Positions 55,405-64,000 of a stretch of 64,000 nt of DNA are shown piece after piece. A model generated the notes under the pieces. It did no database searches, was not told the origin of the DNA, and was given only the letters and a program-made list of their open reading frames with translations. Made by a program: the position numbers and the translations under genes. Source of the stretch: an uncultured Synechococcaceae cyanobacterium (GTDB taxonomy: Bacteria; Cyanobacteriota; Cyanobacteriia; PCC-6307; Cyanobiaceae); contig CACAVZ010000001.1 in assembly GCA_902536065.1 (NCBI GenBank), positions 1 through 64,000 of the forward strand, given 5' to 3'. Within the stretch, counting starts at the first letter, position 1. Each line of letters opens with the position of its first letter.

Positions 55405-57335
55405 CTACTTTTTCTGAGACTAATTTCGATTTGATCCATTAATTTTCTTGCTTCTTCAATAGTTAATTTTTTTTGATCAATTGCTGATTCAGTATTAATT
55501 CTTATAGATTCAACCAAAGAAGCTGAACTGTAATCTAATAATTGTAAAATTTCAGATTTACTGTCCTCTTTAATAATATTTTTGACCTTATATGAATTAT
55601 CTTGATTTATATCTATATGAACAACGTTTGTACTGCCAAATAAATTGTGCAAGTTTCCTAATGCTTCTTGATAGGCTCCAGTCATAAAAATTCCAATTAG
55701 ATAATCTTTATCTTCCTCTGGCTCATGTAAATTTAGTAATGATTTAATTTTTCCATCATCAATAAAATTATTTAGTTTTCCATCTGAATCACAAGTTAAA
55801 TCTGCAAAGTTGCCTTTGCAGAACGGCTCCTCTAAGTGTCTATGTATTGGCACTATTGGAAAAATTTGATTTATTGCCCAGCTATCGGGAATAGATTTAA
55901 AGATAGATAAATTTGCATAATAAGTTGATGCAAGAGTTTCTGTAATTTCAGATAAATCAGGGTGATTTATTTCATCATTATTCAGGTTATTGGAAATTTC
56001 TTTTGCGCAAGCCCAAGTAAGTTCTTCGGCATAAGCTCTCTCTGCCAAACTTAAAAATCCTAATCTAAAAGCGACTAAGCAATCTTCCTTAAACTTTTTT
56101 GCATCATTCCACAATTCAATGATTTGAGATAAATTTATTTTTTTATTTTTAAGTTTTTTTAATTCATAGAAAGTTTCAAGTAAATTTGAAATTATTAATT
56201 TTTGATTTTTTTTATTAAAAATTTGTAGTTTGGAACTGACATAGCTTGTTCCTAAGACATTAAAAATTAAAACTGAACAATGACTAATTATTGCTCTTCC
56301 ACTTTCTGAGATTATGGTTGGATGCTTGATATTATTTAATTCACATGAATCCTTAATAGTTGCAATTACATCGTTAGCATAATTTTGAAGAGAATAATTA
56401 GTGGAGGTGTTGGTGGAGGTTTTAGTTCCATCAAAATCTATTCCTAATCCTCCCCCAACGTCGATATATTGCATCGGAGCTCCTAGTTTGCATAGTTCAA
56501 CATATATTTGACTCGCTTCTTGTAATGCGTCTTTGATAACAGCAATATCACTTATTTGGCTTCCTATATGAAAATGAAGTAATTTCATTTCGTTGATAAG
56601 ATTTGCTTCTTTAAGTTCTTTTATTGTCGACATAATTTCTGGGATTGATAATCCAAATTTAGAATTATCTCCAATAGATTTACCCCACCTACCACTACTT
56701 TTACTTGATAACTTTGCTCTAATTCCTATCAATGGAGTCGCCTTAAGTTCTTGAACTGCTCGAATAATTCTTTTTACCTCATCTCGTTGTTCAATAACTA
56801 TTATTGGATTTTTGCCGAGTTTTCTGGCCAAAGTAGCAATCTCAATATATTTTTTATCTTTATATCCATTGCATATCAATAATGAATTTTGGTTTTTAAG
56901 AAGTGCAAGGCCAATTAATAGTTCTGATTTACTTCCAACTTCTAAACCAAAATTCCATTGGTTGCCAAACTCTATTATCTTCTCCAGGACATTTTTCTGT
57001 TGATTACATTTGACAGGAAAAACGCCTTGATAAATGTTTTTATATTTATAGGTTTTTATTGCTTTTAAAAAAGAGTCATGTAATTCATTTATGCGATCTT
57101 TCAAGATATCATTAAATCTTATGATTAATGGAGGATTTATTTCTCTGCTTTTAAGTTCTTTGACAAGCTTAAAAAGATCAATCTTATTTTCAGATTTTAT
57201 ACTTTTAGTTACTGATATATTTCCTTTGGAATTTATAGAAAAATATTTATCTCCCCATTTGTCTATGTTATAAGTCGAAATACTATCTTTAATAGTCCAA
57301 ATATTCTTTAATTTTTTCGGCTCAAAATTGGTCAA
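55389..57335 (-). CDS. speA: Biosynthetic arginine decarboxylase
   Basis: [62 protein letters not shown]. Confidence 0.96.
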   Translation of the reverse strand: MTNFEPKKLKNIWTIKDSISTYNIDKWGDKYFSINSKGNISVTKSIKSENKIDLFKLVKELKSREINPPLIIRFNDILKDRINELHDSFLKAIKTYKYKNIYQGVFPVKCNQQKNVLEKIIEFGNQWNFGLEVGSKSELLIGLALLKNQNSLLICNGYKDKKYIEIATLARKLGKNPIIVIEQRDEVKRIIRAVQELKATPLIGIRAKLSSKSSGRWGKSIGDNSKFGLSIPEIMSTIKELKEANLINEMKLLHFHIGSQISDIAVIKDALQEASQIYVELCKLGAPMQYIDVGGGLGIDFDGTKTSTNTSTNYSLQNYANDVIATIKDSCELNNIKHPTIISESGRAIISHCSVLIFNVLGTSYVSSKLQIFNKKNQKLIISNLLETFYELKKLKNKKINLSQIIELWNDAKKFKEDCLVAFRLGFLSLAERAYAEELTWACAKEISNNLNNDEINHPDLSEITETLASTYYANLSIFKSIPDSWAINQIFPIVPIHRHLEEPFCKGNFADLTCDSDGKLNNFIDDGKIKSLLNLHEPEEDKDYLIGIFMTGAYQEALGNLHNLFGSTNVVHIDINQDNSYKVKNIIKEDSKSEILQLLDYSSASLVESIRINTESAIDQKKLTIEEARKLMDQIEISLRKSSYLSE

Positions 57336-57457
57336 TTTATGTCTTAGTGATTAATAAATGTTTTTGAAAATAACTCAAAACAATATCTTTTATTTTAATG
57401 ATTACTTGCCAAGTTACCACCTAAAAGTTGAATATACATAGAGTGATTATTAACTAA

Positions 57458-57916
57458 ATGACCAAAGAGAGGACCTTTATTGCAATCAAACCAGATGGAG
57501 TTCAAAGAGGATATGTTGCTGAGATTATTGGCAGATTTGAAAAAAAAGGATTTAAATTGGTTGGATTAAAGCAATTAATTCCTTCAAAAGATCTTGCTCA
57601 AAATCATTATGGAGTTCATAGAGAAAGACCATTTTTTGGTGATTTAGTAGACTTTATTTCAAGTGGTCCTGTTGTAGCAATGGTGTGGGAAGGCGAAGGA
57701 GTTATTTTGAGTGCTAGAAAACTAATAGGTGCAACAAAACCTCTGGAAGCAGAGCCTGGAACAATAAGAGGAGATTTAGCTATTGATATTGGGAGGAATA
57801 TTATTCATGGTTCTGATGGAGAAGATACAGCAAAATTTGAAATTGATCTATGGTTTAACAAAGAGGAATTATGTCAGTGGGAAACTTCTGATGCGAAATG
57901 GCGATCTGAAAATTAA
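57458..57916 (+). CDS. ndk: Nucleoside diphosphate kinase
   Basis: [31 protein letters not shown]; active-site NIIHGSDG. Confidence 0.98.
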   Translation: MTKERTFIAIKPDGVQRGYVAEIIGRFEKKGFKLVGLKQLIPSKDLAQNHYGVHRERPFFGDLVDFISSGPVVAMVWEGEGVILSARKLIGATKPLEAEPGTIRGDLAIDIGRNIIHGSDGEDTAKFEIDLWFNKEELCQWETSDAKWRSEN

Positions 57917-57919
57917 AAT

Positions 57920-59029
57920 TTAAATCGCAAACCTATCTAAACTAAATTTTTCTAAAAAGCTTTTTTCTATTTTTTTGAGATTTTTATTTTGAACTATTTT
58001 CAAAATAAGATCACTTGTTATTGCAGAAAATAAAACTCCATTTCTGTAATGTCCTGTAGCTATAAAAAGATTTTCAATTTTTGATTTTCCAATTATTGGT
58101 TTTAGATCTGGTGTACAAGGTCTAAATCCCCACCAATGCTCCATTTGTGGCCAATTTATAGCTTCTGGTAATAAGGAGCGTATGCCTTCTTGTAATTGAT
58201 TTATACCATCAGGAGTATTTCCTTGATTAAATTTTGAATCTTTTTCAACTGTTGCTCCGACGATAATTAGTCCATCTTCACGAGGAACTAAATAAGTTTT
58301 TGGTCCAAAAATAACTCTTTTCAAAAAATTTGTTGGCCCTTGTATTGATAGCATTTGTCCCTTTACAGGTGATATTGGAATCTTGTTGAAAATTTTTTTA
58401 CTCCAAGCACCACTGCATATAATTGCTTTTTCACAATTAATTTTTTTCAGTTCTCCTGTGGCACATGAAACTTTTGCACCTGTAATTTTGTTTTTTTCTA
58501 CTGTCAAATTCTCCACCTCTGATCCTTCTTGAAATTCAACTCCATGCAATGAGCATGCTCTCTCGAGAGCACGCATCAGTCTTCTTCGGTTGTCAATCTG
58601 ACCATCCTGTTCAAAAAGTAAACCATGTTTCCAAATAGAATTTATTCCATTAATTTCTTTTTGAAGATCTTTTTGATTTAAATACCTTCCATATTCATAA
58701 GTAGGAAATTCTTCAAGATCTTTTTTATTTTTGAAAGGAACTACTATTCCACATTTTTTTAAATCGCATTTAATACCACTATCATTTTCAATACTTTGTA
58801 TCCAGCTTGGAATTAGACTTTGACTTTCTTGTCCAAATTTTAGTAATTCATCTTCGAGCCCTTCGGCATGTGTAGCTAACATTCCTGCAGCTACAAACCC
58901 AGCTGACTCATTTCTGTTTTTGCTTAAAACTAAAACTTTGAAGTTATTTCTAGCAAATTTATAAGCAATAGATAAACCTATTAATCCACCTCCAATAATT
59001 AAAATTGATTTTTTTGTTTCTTGAGTCAT
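57920..59029 (-). CDS. thiO: Glycine oxidase ThiO-like FAD-dependent oxidoreductase
   Basis: ILIIGGGLIGLSIAYKFARNNFKVLVL, GAWSKKIFNKIPISPVKGQML, GHYRNGVLFSAIT. Confidence 0.88.
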   Translation of the reverse strand: MTQETKKSILIIGGGLIGLSIAYKFARNNFKVLVLSKNRNESAGFVAAGMLATHAEGLEDELLKFGQESQSLIPSWIQSIENDSGIKCDLKKCGIVVPFKNKKDLEEFPTYEYGRYLNQKDLQKEINGINSIWKHGLLFEQDGQIDNRRRLMRALERACSLHGVEFQEGSEVENLTVEKNKITGAKVSCATGELKKINCEKAIICSGAWSKKIFNKIPISPVKGQMLSIQGPTNFLKRVIFGPKTYLVPREDGLIIVGATVEKDSKFNQGNTPDGINQLQEGIRSLLPEAINWPQMEHWWGFRPCTPDLKPIIGKSKIENLFIATGHYRNGVLFSAITSDLILKIVQNKNLKKIEKSFLEKFSLDRFAI

Positions 59030-59108
59030 TTAATATTTAATATTTTTATTTGTGTTTTGGTCCTCTTTTCCCTTATATCCAATAATATTAATAAAAAGAC
59101 TTTTTTTA

Positions 59109-60581
59109 ATGGACAATTTTGAATCTTGGGAAGCTGTGATTGGTTTGGAAACTCATGTACAGCTTAATACGAAAAGTAAAATATTTACATCTGCGTCAAC
59201 AGTTTTTGGTGATGAGCCCAATACTCATATAGATCCTGTGGTTTGTGGCTTACCTGGAACTCTTCCAGTTTTGAATGAGACTGTACTGGAGTACGCTGTA
59301 AAAACTTCTTTAGCATTAAACTTGAATGTAGCAGAACATTGTAAATTTGATAGAAAACAATATTTTTATCCTGATCTACCCAAAAATTATCAAATTTCAC
59401 AGTTTGATGAACCATTAGCCGAAAATGGTTGGTTAGAAGTTGAAATAATAGAAAAGAACAAAGAACCTTATATAAAAAAAATTGGTATAGAAAGGCTACA
59501 TATGGAAGAAGACGCCGGAAAACTAGTCCATTCAGGTAGTGATAGATTAGCTGGTTCTAAATATTCTTTAGTTGATTACAATCGTGCTGGAATAGCACTT
59601 TGTGAGATTGTAAGTAAACCAGACATTAGATCAGGTAAAGAGGCATCTGAATATGCATCAGAGATCAGAAGAACTGTTAGATATCTAGGAGTATCAGACG
59701 GAAATATGCAAGAGGGTTCATTGCGCTGCGATGTCAATATTTCAGTTAGAAAGGGACCTAATGCACCTTTTGGTACCAAAGTGGAAATAAAAAATATGAA
59801 TTCATTTTCTGCAATTCAAAAGGCTTGTGATTATGAAATAGCCAGACAAATAGAAGTTTATGAAAATGGAGGAAAAATTTTTCAAGAAACAAGGTTATGG
59901 GATGAATCTAAGCAATTAACAAAAAGTATGAGAATGAAAGAAGGCAGTAGTGACTATAGATATTTTCCTGATCCTGACTTAGGACCAATTGAAATAACAA
60001 AAGCCCAAAAAGAAATATGGTTAAAAGAACTTCCAGAATTACCTGCAAAGAAAAGAAATAAATACGTAAGTGAATTTGGGTTATCTGCATATGATGCAAG
60101 GGTAATTTCTGATGAAATTAACATGGCAAAATTTTTTGAAGAAACAGTAGCTTATGGTGCTGAGGCCAAACAAGCTTCAAATTGGGTAACAAGTGATATT
60201 GTGGGTTATTTAAAAGCAAATAAACTTAGTTTTAGTGATTTAAAACTTAGTCCTGAAAATCTTGCTGAAATGATTAACATGATTTCAAAAAATATAATTA
60301 GTGGAAAAATTGCAAAAGAAATTTTACCTGAGCTTATTCTAAAAAATATTTCTCCGAAAAAATTAGTTGAAGAAAAAGGGTTGGCAATGATATCTGATTC
60401 TTCAAGTATTTTGCCAATAATTGATGAACTTATAACCGAGCATCCAGATGAAGTTCAAGCATTTAAAAATGGCAAAACTAAGTTACTTGGTTTTTTTGTT
60501 GGTCAACTTATGAAAAGAACCAAAGGTAAAGCTGACCCGAAACTTGCAAATAAACTCCTTGTGGAAAAATTGAATAGCTAA
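59109..60581 (+). CDS. gatB: Aspartyl/glutamyl-tRNA amidotransferase subunit B
   Basis: WEAVIGLETHVQLNTKSKIF, LPGTLPVLNE, MQEGSLRCDVNIS, SDYRYFPDPDLGP. ATG at 59109 matches the family start. Confidence 0.97.
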   Translation: MDNFESWEAVIGLETHVQLNTKSKIFTSASTVFGDEPNTHIDPVVCGLPGTLPVLNETVLEYAVKTSLALNLNVAEHCKFDRKQYFYPDLPKNYQISQFDEPLAENGWLEVEIIEKNKEPYIKKIGIERLHMEEDAGKLVHSGSDRLAGSKYSLVDYNRAGIALCEIVSKPDIRSGKEASEYASEIRRTVRYLGVSDGNMQEGSLRCDVNISVRKGPNAPFGTKVEIKNMNSFSAIQKACDYEIARQIEVYENGGKIFQETRLWDESKQLTKSMRMKEGSSDYRYFPDPDLGPIEITKAQKEIWLKELPELPAKKRNKYVSEFGLSAYDARVISDEINMAKFFEETVAYGAEAKQASNWVTSDIVGYLKANKLSFSDLKLSPENLAEMINMISKNIISGKIAKEILPELILKNISPKKLVEEKGLAMISDSSSILPIIDELITEHPDEVQAFKNGKTKLLGFFVGQLMKRTKGKADPKLANKLLVEKLNS

Positions 60582-60584
60582 AGC

Positions 60585-61202
60585 TTAAAGAAGCTCTTTT
60601 ATAGTATTGATCCATTTATTTTGATCATCGGAATTATCTAAAATAATATCTGAAAATTTTCTTTTTTCTTCAAAACTTAATTGAAAATTTATCATTTCAT
60701 ATGCTTCTTTTTCACTAATTTTATCTCTTGTGATAAGTCTTTTTTTTTGTAGTTCTTTAGGACATTTAACTAACCATATTTCAGTGCAAATATCTTCAAA
60801 TTTTGCTTCAAACAATAATGGAATAACCAATACTATAGTTTGATTATTTTTGTATTGACTGCATTCTTCTATCATTTTTTCTTTAATTAAGGGGTGAAGC
60901 AGTTTTTCAATCCATTCCTTGCTTTCTGAATGTTTAAAAATAATGTTCCTTAAAAGTTTTCTGTTTATTTCCCTTTCTGAATTATTCTTATTATCAATAA
61001 TTTTATTTCCAAAATAATCTAATATTTTCTTATAACTATACGTGTTTGGTTTGATTAATTCTCTTGAAAAATTATCTGCATCTAATATTGGAATATTTTT
61101 ATGTTTTCTAATGTAATTAGTTATGGTTGTCTTCCCACTTGCAATACCACCTGTTAACCCAATTCTTCTTTGGTTGTTTTTTGATCTTTGAAAAATATCC
61201 AT
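60585..61202 (-). CDS. coaE: Dephospho-CoA kinase
   Basis: RIGLTGGIASGKTTITNYI, ILDADNFSREL, LVIPLLFEAKFED. Confidence 0.95.
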   Translation of the reverse strand: MDIFQRSKNNQRRIGLTGGIASGKTTITNYIRKHKNIPILDADNFSRELIKPNTYSYKKILDYFGNKIIDNKNNSEREINRKLLRNIIFKHSESKEWIEKLLHPLIKEKMIEECSQYKNNQTIVLVIPLLFEAKFEDICTEIWLVKCPKELQKKRLITRDKISEKEAYEMINFQLSFEEKRKFSDIILDNSDDQNKWINTIKELL

Positions 61203-61277
61203 ATAATTAATAATAATCTAATTACTTGTTTCTTTAGTTTTAAAGAGTAGTTAGTATGAATTAAAATATCAAAAAGA

Positions 61278-62516
61278 TTGAGCCAGATAGATTTCAATTG
61301 GTCGTTTGTTGATGACAGTAAGGAAACACCTGAGGGGTTTCTTTTTGCTGGGATATCTGCTGGATTAAAAGCTTCTAATAAAAAAGATTTAGCATTAATA
61401 CTCGCTCCAGAAGGAAGTATTTTTAGTGGGATGTTTACCCAATCATTAGTTCGCGCTTCATGTGTGGATATTTGTGAGGAAAGAATTAAAAGAACTTCAG
61501 GTTTTGTAAGAGCAATACTAATTAATTCTGGTCAAGCAAATGCATGTACAGGAAATCTTGGTATTCAACATTTTCAAATTGCTACAGGAAAGATTGCGGA
61601 ACTTTTAGGAATTAAAGAAGAAGAAGTTTTAATGTGCTCAACTGGTGTAATTGGTGTTCCAATACAAATAAATGATTTAGTAAAAAATTTACCGAATTTA
61701 GTTAGTGATTTAAAGGGAAATAATTTTCAAAATGCAGCAGAAGCAATTTTAACTACTGATTTGACTTTGAAAAAAGTGTCAATAGAGACGATTATTCAAG
61801 GTAGAAAAATAAAAATAGCAGGATTTGCAAAAGGTTCAGGAATGATTTACCCCAACATGGCTACAATGCTTGCTTTTCTAACCTGTGATGCGGGTATTCA
61901 AAAAGAAGAATGGGACAAAATGATTGCTATTGCAGTTAAAAAATCTTTTAATGCAATATCAGTTGATGGAGAGACAAGCACCAATGATTCTTTTGTCGGA
62001 ATAAATGCAGGAGAGAAAATTGAAAAAAGGTATTTCCCAATTATCCAACAAGGGATAGATATTGTATGTCAGAACTTGGCAAAAAATATTGCAAGGGATG
62101 GAGAGGGAGCAAATTGTTTATTAGAAGTTTTGGTTCATGGAGCAAAAAGTACTGATGATGCAATTGTCCTCGCGAAATCTATTTGTAATTCAGCATTGGT
62201 AAAAACGGCGATACATGGTTGTGATCCTAATTGGGGAAGAATTATTTCTGCTGCAGGTAATTCTGGAGTTCAATTCAACTTGAATGAAGTAGATTTGTAT
62301 ATAGGTAATGCTCAGATTTTGGAAAAGGGCAATTTGAGTAAATATGATCTAAGAAAAGTCACGGACTATATTAAGTCCAGAATGAAAGGTAAATATTTAG
62401 TTGATGATATTGTAGAAATTATGATTAATTTAAATTCTGGCGAATCGAAAGGTATAGCTTGGGGATGCGATCTTTCTAAAAAGTATGTTGAAATAAACTC
62501 AGAATATACTACTTAA
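61278..62516 (+). CDS. argJ: Bifunctional ornithine acetyltransferase / N-acetylglutamate synthase
   Basis: AILINSGQANACTG, CSTGVIGVPI, KGSGMIYPNMATMLAFLTCDA, GCDPNWGRIISAAGNSG. Confidence 0.96.
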   Translation: MSQIDFNWSFVDDSKETPEGFLFAGISAGLKASNKKDLALILAPEGSIFSGMFTQSLVRASCVDICEERIKRTSGFVRAILINSGQANACTGNLGIQHFQIATGKIAELLGIKEEEVLMCSTGVIGVPIQINDLVKNLPNLVSDLKGNNFQNAAEAILTTDLTLKKVSIETIIQGRKIKIAGFAKGSGMIYPNMATMLAFLTCDAGIQKEEWDKMIAIAVKKSFNAISVDGETSTNDSFVGINAGEKIEKRYFPIIQQGIDIVCQNLAKNIARDGEGANCLLEVLVHGAKSTDDAIVLAKSICNSALVKTAIHGCDPNWGRIISAAGNSGVQFNLNEVDLYIGNAQILEKGNLSKYDLRKVTDYIKSRMKGKYLVDDIVEIMINLNSGESKGIAWGCDLSKKYVEINSEYTT

Positions 62517-62751
62517 GTTTTAGTAAGTCTATTGGAAGATATTCATTTATATAAAGAAATAGTATTGATAGAGTTCCAATTACAGAACCTATAAAACCTC
62601 CAAAAAAATTAACTAATAATCCAGATTTTGTAATTATTGCTTCTTCGTTTTTTTCTTCTTTAAAATCAGGAGAATCAACTACTTTTAAGCGCTGATTGGT
62701 TGTTGGTTGTTTAAGTTGTTGGTGTCGGATGAGGGCTTCGAAATCAGGCAT
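62509..62751 (-). CDS. Small membrane protein with one C-terminal TM segment
   Basis: MPDFEALIRHQQLKQPTTNQRLKVVDSP...GGFIGSVIGTLSILFLYINEYLP; start set at ATG 62751. Confidence 0.6.
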   Translation of the reverse strand: MPDFEALIRHQQLKQPTTNQRLKVVDSPDFKEEKNEEAIITKSGLLVNFFGGFIGSVIGTLSILFLYINEYLPIDLLKLK

Positions 62752-63356
62752 GGAATTTGTGAGGCAATTGAACAATAAGCAGACCAGCCCGTCATTCGAC
62801 GAGGATCTGATCTACCTAAATCGTCTACAGCTTCAAATACAGCATTTCCAGAGGCTTCTGCTTTATCAAATGCTGAAAGTAAGGGTATAAATGTATCAAA
62901 AACATATAAACCAAAATTTTCTAGAGCTGCTTTGGCCTGTTGTGCGGCTTTTTGCTGTCTAAAGTCAACTTTTACTATTACTACTGCATGGTTAACTTTT
63001 AAGTTGCTTAATAAATTAGCTAGTTCAACAGTTAATTCTACTGATCTTGCTTTTGCAGTTGTAGGTAAAATAACTAAATCTGAACCATACGCTAAGTGTT
63101 TAAGTTCTTCTTGATCACTGCTAGCCTGGCCATCAGTTATTACAATTTCTGATGATCTTGATGCTTTAGCAGCTGAACTGACGGGGAAAACTGGAAATTG
63201 AAGATTGCCTCTTGATGCGTATGCTAAGGCAGATCTATTCTTGTCGGCATCGACTATACAAACTTTTTTGCCTTCAGAATGCCAAACACTGGCAAGGTGA
63301 ATACTTGTACAGGTTTTGGCCACGCCCCCTTTTTGTCCGCAAACGGTAATGAACAA
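62685..63356 (-). CDS. ParA/MinD-like P-loop ATPase
   Basis: FITVCGQKGGVAKTCTSIHLASVWHSEGKKVCIVDADKNRSALAYAS; deviant Walker A KGGVAKT. Confidence 0.92.
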   Translation of the reverse strand: MFITVCGQKGGVAKTCTSIHLASVWHSEGKKVCIVDADKNRSALAYASRGNLQFPVFPVSSAAKASRSSEIVITDGQASSDQEELKHLAYGSDLVILPTTAKARSVELTVELANLLSNLKVNHAVVIVKVDFRQQKAAQQAKAALENFGLYVFDTFIPLLSAFDKAEASGNAVFEAVDDLGRSDPRRMTGWSAYCSIASQIPCLISKPSSDTNNLNNQQPISA

Positions 63357-63506
63357 TTTTTTATTTTTATTTCTCTTACTTTGGAGAATAATTTGTTAAT
63401 GTCAAGAGAAATTGATTTTTAATGCTTTAAAACTTATTTTTTGAAATATTCTAAAGAAGTTAATATTTTTAGATAACCTTATAAAGTTCCTTATTTAAAT
63501 TGGCTA

Positions 63507-64000
63507 GTGAAGAAAAGAATTGGACTAGGTACATGGTCTTGGGGTAATAAGCTTTTCTGGAATTACCAATCTTCAAATGACGATGATTTACGTGAGACAT
63601 ATTATGAAGCGTTACGTAGAGGTTTCGATCTAATTGATACTGCAGATTCTTACGGTACTGGTAATCTTCAGGGTAGGAGTGAATTCTTGATAGGACAATT
63701 TTTACTAAATACTCCTTCAGCAAAGAAAAAAAGAATTCAAGTAGCAACCAAACTTGCACCTTATCCATGGAGAATAGGTAAAAGAGGTTTTAATAAACCT
63801 TTTTTGAAAAGTTTAGAAAGACTTAATAACAAATTAGATATAGTGCAATTACATTGGTCAACCGCAAAATATAATCCTTGGCAGGAATTAGGTCTGTTGA
63901 ATAATCTTTGCGATTTAAAAGATGAAGGCTTTGATTTTCAAATAGGCTTATCAAATATAGGCCCTAAAAGATTGATGAAATTAATTAATTTCTTAGCAAA
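63507..64000 (+). CDS. Aldo/keto reductase, 3' end outside the window
   Basis: GTG at 63507 opens KKRIGLGTWSWGNKLFW...LRRGFDLIDTADSYGTGNLQGRSEFLIG...VATKLAPYPWR...LDIVQLHW; open to the window end. Confidence 0.9.
   Translation, partial: MKKRIGLGTWSWGNKLFWNYQSSNDDDLRETYYEALRRGFDLIDTADSYGTGNLQGRSEFLIGQFLLNTPSAKKKRIQVATKLAPYPWRIGKRGFNKPFLKSLERLNNKLDIVQLHWSTAKYNPWQELGLLNNLCDLKDEGFDFQIGLSNIGPKRLMKLINFLA

Noticed and set aside
63469-63768. 99-aa minus-strand ORF near the window end
   Set aside because: Antisense to a clear aldo/keto reductase frame (GTG at 63507).
1-64000. CRISPR arrays, tRNA/rRNA genes, transposases, integrases
   Set aside because: No regularly spaced repeats, no recognisable tRNA or rRNA sequence, and no mobile-element proteins seen by reading; a tRNAscan/Infernal run would be needed to be certain.

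Overview
AT-rich, gene-dense window with the gene content and order of a streamlined marine picocyanobacterium. My best guess is a high-light Prochlorococcus-like genome; this is recalled synteny, not a database search. It appears to span the replication-origin neighbourhood: an ABC1 kinase fragment, a DUF1400-like gene and thrC, then an AT-rich non-coding gap with DnaA-box-like sequences, then dnaN. Downstream is mostly core housekeeping: purL, purF, a GyrA/ParC subunit, nusB, ftsY, argH, grpE-dnaJ, murC-murB, gap2, efp-accB, pdxA, guaA, a PBP2-type transpeptidase, an flv1/flv3-like pair, alaS, speA, ndk, gatB, coaE, argJ, a ParA-like ATPase and a partial aldo/keto reductase. The main accessory-looking segment is about 39.6-45.0 kb. 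It holds an FAD/amine-oxidase-like protein, a SAM methyltransferase, a WbqC-like protein and a GT2 glycosyltransferase, flanked by unusually long non-coding gaps and followed by a Cas4/PD-(D/E)XK-like nuclease. I saw no rRNA, tRNA, CRISPR array, transposase or prophage genes. Nothing clearly amounts to a new defence system; the best leads are the glyco-cassette, the orphan Cas4-like nuclease, the origin region, several 5'-leader hairpins and small unlisted ORFs.
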